A stretch of DNA of 7,290 nucleotides from DATGKK01 sp035294725 (GTDB taxonomy: Bacteria; Actinomycetota; Acidimicrobiia; Acidimicrobiales; Bog-793), in contig DATGKK010000131.1 of assembly GCA_035294725.1 (NCBI GenBank), forward strand, positions 1 through 7,290, given 5' to 3'. The notes below the pieces were generated by a model. It worked only from the letters and a program-made list of their open reading frames with translations. It did no database searches and was not told where the DNA came from. Positions within the stretch are counted from its first letter, which is position 1, and each line of letters begins with the position of its first letter. Below, piece by piece: positions 1-6,000 of this stretch. A program made the translations under genes and the position numbers.

Positions 1-278
1 TCGGCGACGTCGTCGCCGGCGAGGACGACCCCTTCGAGGAGGACGTCGTCCACGCGATCAGCCTCGGCCAGCTCGAGGAAGCGCTCGGCCGCCTGCCCGA
101 GCTCGAGCAGGCCGTCGTGCGGCTCCGCTTCGGCCTCGACGGTGCCACGCCGGCCTCGCTCGAGGCGACGGCGCGCTCGCTCGGCATCGGCGTGCGGCGG
201 GTCCGCCGCATCGAGGCCTCGGCCCTGCAGTTCCTCTCCGAGCAGCCGGAGGTCGAGGGCATCAACAGCGCCGCCTGA
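1..278 (+). CDS. Sigma-70 family RNA polymerase sigma factor, C-terminal part (region 4), partial
   Basis: This is the last 91 codons of a gene that begins before the window; the reading frame starts at base 3 and ends with TGA at 276-278. The segment LPELEQAVVRLRFGLDG followed by SLEATARSLGIGVRRVRRIE matches sigma-70 regions 4.1 and 4.2, compared with the family pattern of LPERE..VxxLRFGL then TLEEVG..xGVTRERxRQIE. In the family this helix-turn-helix contacts the -35 promoter element and the beta flap of RNA polymerase. An acidic stretch (GEDDPFEEDV) precedes it, as in primary and group 2 sigma factors. The recognition helix is unusually arginine-rich (VRRVRRIE, where VTRERIRQIE is typical), and a short tail ends in GINSAA. 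The primary SigA/HrdB type, a group 2 type and a smaller alternative factor cannot be separated without the upstream domains. It converges on the pseudouridine synthase gene with only 20 bp between the stops. Confidence 0.85.
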   Translation, partial: GDVVAGEDDPFEEDVVHAISLGQLEEALGRLPELEQAVVRLRFGLDGATPASLEATARSLGIGVRRVRRIEASALQFLSEQPEVEGINSAA

Positions 279-305
279 CCCCCGGCCCGAGGGCGCCGTC
301 AGGCG
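272..305. terminator. Inverted repeat over two convergent stop codons, possible bidirectional terminator
   Basis: CGCCTGAC at 272-279 is the exact reverse complement of GTCAGGCG at 298-305. The arms contain the TGA of the sigma factor (276-278) and the TGA of the pseudouridine synthase (299-301, minus strand). The 18-nt middle is GC-rich and can form a small hairpin itself (GCC at 285-287 with GGC at 292-294). No T-run follows on either strand, so this is not a textbook intrinsic terminator. GC-rich actinobacteria are thought to use hairpins without U-tracts, so a terminator role is plausible but inferred. Confidence 0.45.
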
Positions 306-1300
306 AAGCGGCCGAGGGCGTCGGCGAAGTCCCGGGCCGGCACGGCCTCGAAGCTCGCCGGCTCGCCGGTCCCCGGGTGGCGGAGGGTGAGCCGCCAGGC
401 GTGCAGCATGGTGCGTGGGACCGGGACCGACCCCCTCGATCCGCCGTAGGCGCGGTCTCCGAGCACCGGGTGGCCGATCGCGGCCATGTGGACCCGGATC
501 TGGTGCGTCCTGCCGGTCTCGAGGCTGCACTCGACGAGCGTCGCCGGCACGGGCGACGAGAACCGCCGCCGCACCTCGTACCCCGTTCTCGCCGCCCGCC
601 CGCCCCCGGTCACCGCCATCTTGGTCCGGGCCGTGGCCGAGCGGCCGATCGGCGCGTCGACGGCTCCCCGGTCGGCCTCGACCCTCCCGAGCACGAGGGC
701 GAGGTAGCGCCGCCCCATCGTGCGATCGGCGAGCTGGGCCGCAAGCGACCGGTAGGCGGCCGGCGTCCGGGCGACCGCCATCAGCCCGGAGGTCTCCTTG
801 TCGAGGCGGTGGACGATCCCCGGCCGTTCCGTCCCGCCTGCCCCCGCCTCGGGGAGCAGGGCGAGCTCCGGGTAGCGCTCGAGCAGGCCTGCCGCGAGGG
901 TGCCCGTCCGGTTGCCGGCTCCGGGGTGGACGACCACGCCCGCCGGCTTGTCGACCACGATGAGCTCGGCGTCCTCGTGCACGACGGTGAAGGGGACCGG
1001 AGCCGCCGTGGCCGGCGGGCCGAAAGAGCCACCGAGCGCAGCGAGCGCGTCCGGGTCGAGGGCGAGGCGCTCACCGGGGCGGAGCCGCCGGGAGCGATCG
1101 GTCGCCGGGACGGACCCGAGGCGGACGGCCCCGGCGTCGACGAGCCAGCCCGCGTCGGAGCGAGGCAGGTCGGCGAGCATGGCGACGGCCCGGTCGAGGC
1201 GGACCCCGCCGAGCGCGCCCGGGACGACGACACCGGCGGCGAGGCCCTCCCGGTCCTCCCCCTGGTCGCCTGGTGCGGGCGTCGAGCCCTCAGGCGGCAT
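299..1300 (-). CDS. rluD: RluA/RluD-family 23S rRNA pseudouridine synthase
   Basis: The 333-residue protein is expected to isomerise specific uridines in ribosomal RNA to pseudouridine in the cytoplasm; RluD proper acts on 23S rRNA helix 69. An S4-like RNA-binding segment lies at about residues 33-82 (VRLDRAVAML, then a VRLG turn and LRPGERLAL). The catalytic domain follows from about 103, with FTVVHEDAELIVVDKPAGVVVHPG, then the signature HRLDKETSG at 164-172 with the catalytic Asp at 167, the family Tyr in RRYLALV (Tyr199), and ETGRTHQIRVH at 261-271. Length is normal for the family. The ATG at 1300 is supported by GAGGAG 7 nt upstream (1308-1313), and it overlaps the end of lspA by 11 nt, which suggests translational coupling. 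The exact target could differ (RluC or RluA type), so the symbol is provisional; the family is secure. Confidence 0.93.
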   Translation of the reverse strand: MPPEGSTPAPGDQGEDREGLAAGVVVPGALGGVRLDRAVAMLADLPRSDAGWLVDAGAVRLGSVPATDRSRRLRPGERLALDPDALAALGGSFGPPATAAPVPFTVVHEDAELIVVDKPAGVVVHPGAGNRTGTLAAGLLERYPELALLPEAGAGGTERPGIVHRLDKETSGLMAVARTPAAYRSLAAQLADRTMGRRYLALVLGRVEADRGAVDAPIGRSATARTKMAVTGGGRAARTGYEVRRRFSSPVPATLVECSLETGRTHQIRVHMAAIGHPVLGDRAYGGSRGSVPVPRTMLHAWRLTLRHPGTGEPASFEAVPARDFADALGRFA

Positions 1301-1823
1301 CGCCGCGCTCCTCGCCTCGATCGGCGCTCCGGCCCCGCCCGCCCGTCCCGCGGCGCCCGGCCTGCCTCAGCACGGTCACGGCCACGAGCACGCAGCCGCA
1401 GGTGATGGCGGCGTCCGCCACGTTGAAGGTGGGCCAGTAGCGCGTGTAGATGAAGTCGACCACGGCGCCGTGGTGGCTCCCGAAGAGCCGGTCGGCGAGG
1501 TTCCCGAGCGCACCGCCGAGGATGAGCCCGACGGCCACCGCCGCCGGCGTCGTCGGGACGTGCCGGGCGAACCAGACGATCCCGCCGACGAGTGCGAGCG
1601 CCACCACGACGACGAGGCCGGGGAGGCTCGAGCCGATCGAGAAGGCGGCACCGGTGTTGTAGGCGAGCCGGAGCGCGAGCGGTCCCAAGAGCTCGACGGG
1701 GTGGTGGCTGAGGTCGCTCACGGCGAGCGACTTCGTGACCTGGTCGACGGCGAGCACGACCGCCGCCACCGCGACGAGGAGGGCGAGGCGCCGGCGCCGG
1801 CTCCGGCCCTCCGGCTTCCTCAA
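1290..1823 (-). CDS. lspA: Lipoprotein signal peptidase (signal peptidase II)
   Basis: This integral membrane aspartyl protease removes the signal peptide from diacylglyceryl-modified prolipoproteins. The 177-residue product has four hydrophobic segments, at about 12-27, 68-86, 94-108 and 134-153. All family motifs are present: DQVTK (Asp27), NTGAAFS (56-62), GGALGNLADR (103-112), VVDF with Asp123 and FNVADAAI with Asp137; the last two aspartates correspond to the catalytic pair known in LspA. The C-terminus is an Arg/Gly-rich cytoplasmic-type tail (about 154-177). I choose the TTG at 1823 because it overlaps the TGA of the upstream DksA-like gene in the TTGA arrangement typical of coupled genes. 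A weak GGGGGG (1835-1840) lies 11 nt upstream. A GTG at 1859 is the alternative start and would add 12 residues. The stop overlaps the start of the pseudouridine synthase gene. Confidence 0.94.
   Translation of the reverse strand: MRKPEGRSRRRRLALLVAVAAVVLAVDQVTKSLAVSDLSHHPVELLGPLALRLAYNTGAAFSIGSSLPGLVVVVALALVGGIVWFARHVPTTPAAVAVGLILGGALGNLADRLFGSHHGAVVDFIYTRYWPTFNVADAAITCGCVLVAVTVLRQAGRRGTGGRGRSADRGEERGDAA
1308..1313 (-). promoter_or_regulatory. Shine-Dalgarno of the pseudouridine synthase gene, inside lspA
   Basis: GAGGAG on the minus strand is 7 nt from the ATG at 1300-1298 and lies within the last codons of lspA. It fixes the start of the downstream gene. It also implies that ribosomes finishing lspA pass over this site, so the two genes are probably translationally coupled. 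Confidence 0.65.
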
Positions 1824-2947
1824 CGGCGCGAGAGCCCCCCGCTCTTGCAGTCGATGCACAGGCGTGCGAACGGAAGGGCCTCCAGCCTCGGCTTCGGGAT
1901 GAGCCGGCCGCAATTCTCGCAGATGCCGTAGGTCCCGCTCGAGATCTTGGCGAGGGCGTGGTCGATCTCCTCGACCGCCTGCAGGGCCTGGGCCGAAAGG
2001 GCGAGGTCGCGCTCTCGGTCGACCGTCACGGTGCCGCCCTCGCCCGACTCGTCGTCGAACTGGATGTCGCCCGGCTCCATCTCCTCGACGAGCGACTCGG
2101 CCTCTGCCCGGAGCGCCTGCGCCTGCTCCATGTAGGTGGCCCGCTCGACCTCGAGGGCGTGGCGCTGGTGGTTGAGCCAGCGCTCGTCGGTGTAGCCCTC
2201 GCTCCGGCGCTCGACCGGGCGGAGCCTCCGGCTCAAAAGGCCGGTCCCCGCAGCCGGCTGGGAGTGCCGGGCCGCCGGCTCCGACGGGGCCGGCGCCGCT
2301 TGCGGAGCGGCCGCCGTTGCCGGCGTCGCGGCTGGCCGTCTCTGCCCGGCAGCCTTCGCGCTTGAGGCCGCAGACGGCGGGGTGCCTGGAGAGCCGCCGG
2401 CCTCGGGGGTGGCCTTCTTCGCCGGTGGCTTCGGCGGGGCGGCTTTCTCGGGCTTCGCCGGGGCAGCCTTCTCGGGCTTCGCCGTGGCGCTCGCGGCCGG
2501 GGCCTTCTTCGCAGCCCTGGCCGGTGCCGCCGCCTGGCGAACCGGGGCCTTCGCCACAGCACGGGAGGGAGCTGTTCGAGCCGGAGCGGCCTCTTGCTTG
2601 GCCGGGCTCCTCCCGTTCCCGGCGCCCTTGACGCCCGCCGTCTTCCCCCGTGGGGCCGCCTTGGCGGTGGAAGCGGCCGGTGCCCCGGCATCGCCGCCAC
2701 GCCCGGCTCGGCTCGGGCGCGGCCCGCCGCGCGTGGTCGTGGTCGTCTCGGTGGTGATGGTGCTCTTCGCCTTCTGGCTTCGTGCGGGCGAGGCCGCCGT
2801 CGCCGTCGTCGTCGCGGGCTGCTCGCCTCGCCGCGCAGCTCTCTTCGCCCCCTCGCCGGCCGACGTCGTCCTGCCCCGTGTGTCGGCGGTGGAGCTCGCC
2901 GGAGCCGCCTGGCGCGTGCTCTTGCTCGTTCCTCTCTTCGTCGCCAT
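1820..2947 (-). CDS. DksA/TraR-type C4 zinc-finger protein with long basic Ala/Lys/Pro-rich N-terminus
   Basis: The 375-residue protein has two parts. Residues 1 to about 235 are low-complexity, rich in Ala, Lys, Pro and Thr and strongly basic (by hand count about 41 Lys/Arg against 10 Asp/Glu), resembling histone H1-like tails. Residues about 250-370 form a DksA/TraR-type unit: a helical, probably coiled-coil stretch (WLNHQRHALEVERA onward), DRERDLAL at 310-317, then the zinc finger CENC, 17 residues, CIDC (Cys343, 346, 364, 367). DksA-family proteins bind the secondary channel of RNA polymerase; here I infer transcription control and possible nucleic-acid binding by the tail. The DksA tip motif DxxDxA is not seen as such. 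The start is chosen at ATG 2947 because AAGGAGG lies 9 nt upstream; an in-frame ATG at 3076 is rejected. It is the first gene of an apparent operon with lspA, whose TTG start overlaps its TGA. Confidence 0.88.
   Translation of the reverse strand: MATKRGTSKSTRQAAPASSTADTRGRTTSAGEGAKRAARRGEQPATTTATAASPARSQKAKSTITTETTTTTRGGPRPSRAGRGGDAGAPAASTAKAAPRGKTAGVKGAGNGRSPAKQEAAPARTAPSRAVAKAPVRQAAAPARAAKKAPAASATAKPEKAAPAKPEKAAPPKPPAKKATPEAGGSPGTPPSAASSAKAAGQRRPAATPATAAAPQAAPAPSEPAARHSQPAAGTGLLSRRLRPVERRSEGYTDERWLNHQRHALEVERATYMEQAQALRAEAESLVEEMEPGDIQFDDESGEGGTVTVDRERDLALSAQALQAVEEIDHALAKISSGTYGICENCGRLIPKPRLEALPFARLCIDCKSGGLSRR
2437..2484 (-). repeat. 24-bp tandem repeat, two copies, in the basic tail of the DksA-like gene
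   Basis: Bases 2437-2460 and 2461-2484 are adjacent 24-bp units differing at two positions (units share TTCTCGGGCTTCGCCG on the plus strand). On the coding strand each unit encodes the octapeptide KPEKAAPA or KPEKAAPP, within residues about 157-172. This is a recent or maintained in-frame duplication in a disordered region, where length change should be tolerated. Confidence 0.8.
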
Positions 2948-2956
2948 GGGAAAGGA

Positions 2957-2963
2957 CCTCCTT
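2957..2963 (-). promoter_or_regulatory. Strong Shine-Dalgarno of the DksA-like gene
   Basis: AAGGAGG, continuing as AAGGAGGTCC, is on the minus strand 9 nt before the ATG at 2947-2945. It is the best ribosome-binding site in the window. It decides the start of the DksA-like gene against the in-frame ATG at 3076, and it contrasts with ileS and divIVA, which have none. Confidence 0.85.
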
Positions 2964-2983
2964 GCGGGCCCGGAGGGTGCTAG

Positions 2984-2989
2984 ACGATA
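2984..2989 (-). promoter_or_regulatory. Candidate -10 element for the DksA-like/lspA/rluD operon
   Basis: TATCGT on the minus strand fits the actinobacterial TANNNT -10 pattern. It would start transcription near 2977, giving a leader of about 30 nt that carries the strong Shine-Dalgarno. I see no convincing -35 hexamer at 16-19 bp spacing, so the call rests on the -10 and its position alone. Confidence 0.45.
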
Positions 2990-3012
2990 ACCCCTGCGAG
3001 AGGCGGGGACGC

Positions 3013-3052
3013 GCACCTTCGCCGGTGCCGGCCACCATCCTCGGGAAGGTGC
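3013..3052. promoter_or_regulatory. Symmetric inverted repeat in the divergent ileS / DksA-like intergenic region
   Basis: GCACCTTC at 3013-3020 is perfectly repeated in inverse as GAAGGTGC at 3045-3052. Arm starts are 32 bp apart, close to three helical turns, and a nested GGTG/CACC pair lies inside (3024-3027 and 3033-3036). The arms fall upstream of each candidate -10, so they are near the -35 zones of the two divergent promoters. An operator shared by both promoters is an inference; the repeat itself is directly visible. Confidence 0.45.
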
Positions 3053-3062
3053 CGGGCCGCCG

Positions 3063-3068
3063 TAACCT
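3063..3068 (+). promoter_or_regulatory. Candidate -10 element for a leaderless ileS transcript
   Basis: TAACCT matches TANNNT and ends 6 nt before the A of the ileS ATG (3075), so transcription would be expected to start at or next to that A. The first three bases are an in-frame TAA stop, which excludes any longer ileS reading frame. No Shine-Dalgarno lies between. No clear -35 hexamer is visible. Confidence 0.55.
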
Positions 3069-3074
3069 AGTGCC

Positions 3075-6000
3075 ATGCCAGTCCCGGCCGGATCGCCGAC
3101 GCCCGCGCCCTCGGGGCAGGACGCGCCCTACCCGGCGGTCCCCGCCCAACCCGACTATCCCGCCCTCGAGGAGGAGACCCTTTCCTTCTGGGCGAAGGAC
3201 GGCACCTTCGAGCGCTCCGTCGAGCTGCACGGGCCGGAGACCGAGTTCGTCTTCTACGACGGCCCCCCGTTCGCGAACGGCCTCCCCCACTACGGCCACC
3301 TGCTCACCGGGTTCGTGAAGGATGCGGTCCCCCGCTACCAGACCATGCGCGGCCGGCGGGTGGAGCGGGTCTTCGGCTGGGACTGCCACGGGCTCCCCGC
3401 CGAGATGCCGGCGGAGAGGGAGCTCGGCCTGCCGGGCCGGGCGGCCGTCATCGAGTACGGCATCGACCGCTTCAACGACTACTGCCGCTCCCTCGTCCAG
3501 CGCACGACCGACGCCTGGGAGCGCTACGTCACCCGCCAGGCGCGCTGGGTCGACTTCGAGCACTCCTACCGGACGATGGACCTCTCCTACATGGAGAGCG
3601 TGATCTGGGCCTTCAAGCGGCTCCACGAGAAGGGCCTCACCTACGAGGGCTACCGGGTCCTCCCCTACTGCTGGGAGTGCGAGACGCCGCTCTCCACGAT
3701 GGAGACCCACCTCGACGACTCCTACCGGGACCGGACCGACCCGGCCGTCACCGTGCTGTTCGAGCTCGAGCCGGTCGAGGCCGGCACGGCGGGCGGGGAC
3801 GAGCTGCTCGCAGGGCCGCTCTCGGTCGCCGTGTGGACGACGACCCCGTGGACGCTCCCCTCCAACCTCGCCGTCGCGGTCGGGCCGGACCTCGACTACG
3901 CCGTCGTCGAGGCCGGGGGCCGGCGCCTCGTCCTCGGCGCCAGCAGGGTGGCCGCCTACGCCGCCGAGCTCGGCGACGCCGCCACCGTGCTCGGCACCGT
4001 GAAGGGCGCCGCCCTCGTCGGGCGGCGGTACCGGCCGCCGTTCCGGTACTTCCTCGGCACGCCGAACGCCTTCGTCATCCTGGCCGGCGACTTCGTCACG
4101 ACCGAGGACGGCACCGGCATCGTCCACATGGCCCCCGGGTTCGGCGAGGACGACCAGAGCGCGTGCGAGGCGGCCGGCATCCCAGTGCTCGTCCCCGTCG
4201 ACGACCGGGGCAGGTTCACCTCGGAGGTGCCCGACTTCGCCGGGATGCAGGTCTTCGAGGCGAACGCCCCCATCGTCGCCGCCCTCGAGCGCTCCGGTGC
4301 CCTTGTTCGCCACGAGGAGTACACCCACAGCTACCCGCACTGCTGGCGTACCGACACGCCGCTCATCTACCGCGCCGTCAGCTCCTGGTTCGTGAGGGTC
4401 ACCGCCTTCCGGGATCGGATGGTCGAGCTCAATCGGGAGATCTCCTGGATGCCCGAGCACGTGCGGGACGGCGCCTTCGGCAAATGGCTCGAGGGGGCCC
4501 GCGACTGGAGCATCTCCCGGAACCGCTTTTGGGGGACGCCGCTGCCGGTGTGGAAGTCCGACGACCCCGCCTATCCCCGAGTCGACGTCTACGGTTCGCT
4601 CGACGAGCTCGAGGCCGACTTCGGCGTCCGCCTCCATGACCTCCACCGGCCCTTCGTGGACGAGCTCACGAGACCGAACCCGGACGACCCGACCGGCCGG
4701 TCCACGATGCGGCGGATCACGGACGTCTTCGACTGCTGGTTCGACTCGGGGTCGATGCCGTACGCCCAGTGGCACTACCCCTTCGAGAACAAGGAGCGGT
4801 TCGAGGAGCACTTCCCGGCCGACTTCATCGTCGAGTACGTGAGCCAGACCCGAGGGTGGTTCTACACCCTGCACGTGCTCTCGACGGCGCTGTTCGACCG
4901 GCCCCCATTCCGGTCCGTCATCTGCCACGGCGTCGTCCTCAGCCGGGACGGCCGCAAGCTGTCGAAGCGGCTCTCGAACTTCCTCGATCCCGAGCAGGTC
5001 TTCGCCGAGAACGGCGCCGACGCGATGCGGTGGTACCTGCTCTCCTCGCCGGTGCTGCGAGGGCTCGACGTCGTCGTCGACGAAAAGGGCCTGCGCGAGC
5101 CCGTCCGGCTCGTGCTGAACCCGATCTGGAACACGTGGTACTTCCTCTCGCTCTACTCGAACGCCGACCGCCTCCGGGGGCGCTGGCGCACCGACCAGAC
5201 CGGGGAGCTCGACCGCTACGTGCTGGCGAAGGCCCGGGAGATGATCGAGGCGGTCACGGCCTCGATGGACCGCAACGACCTGCCGGGAGCGACCCTCGCG
5301 ATCGGAACCTTCCTCGACGTGCTCACGAACTGGTACGTGCGCCGGAGCCGGGGGCGCTTCTGGCAGGCGGGCGCGGCCGAGGGCAAGGCGGCGAACCAGG
5401 ACAAGATCGACGCCTTCGACACGCTGCACACCGTGCTCGAGCTCCTCTGCCGGACCGCCGCCCCGTTCCTCCCCTACCTGACCGAGGCGATCTACCGCGA
5501 CCTCACCGGCGAGCGCAGCGTCCACCTCCAGCCGTGGCCCGAGCCGGCTCTCCTCCCGAGGGACGCTGAGCTCGTCGCCGCGATGGACCTCGTCCGGGAG
5601 GTCGCCTCGGCCGGCCACTCCATCCGCAAGGGGGCCGGGAAGCGAGCCCGCCTCCCCCTTCGCGAGCTCGTCGTGGCGGCACCGGGCGCGAGCCGGCTCG
5701 AGCCCTTTCGCGGCCTGCTCGCCGAGGAGCTGAACGTGAAGTCCGTGAGGCTCGAGGACCACGTCGGCGAAGACCGGGCGGTCCCCGTGCTGGCGGTGGT
5801 GCCGGCACAGCTCGGCCCCCGCCTCGGTCCGGAGACCCAGCGGGTCATCCGGGCCGTGCGCGAGGGCGACTGGGAGCGGGACGAGTCGGGCGGGGTCGTC
5901 GCGGCGGGAGTGCGGCTCGAGCCGGAGGAGTACGAGCTGCGGCTGCGGGCCGCCGACGAGGCCTCCTGCCGGGTCCTGCCCGGAGATGCCGGGGTGGTCG

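Noticed and set aside
377..1405. Long plus-strand frames opposite the pseudouridine synthase gene and the lspA end.
   Set aside because: They overlap a gene with clear catalytic motifs on the other strand, are dominated by Arg/Pro/Gly/Ala, and have no recognisable domain.
2948..3074. A T-box riboswitch upstream of ileS, common in actinobacteria.
   Set aside because: Only 127 bp separate ileS from its divergent neighbour, I do not find the conserved T-box sequence (GGTGGNACCGCG-like), and the -10 next to the ATG leaves no leader. The GGTGCCGG copies are only a superficial resemblance.
2948..3076. A longer start (ATG at 3076) for the DksA-like gene, adding 43 residues.
   Set aside because: A near-perfect Shine-Dalgarno precedes the ATG at 2947, the extension would run through the candidate promoter and inverted repeat, and its residues look like translated intergenic DNA.
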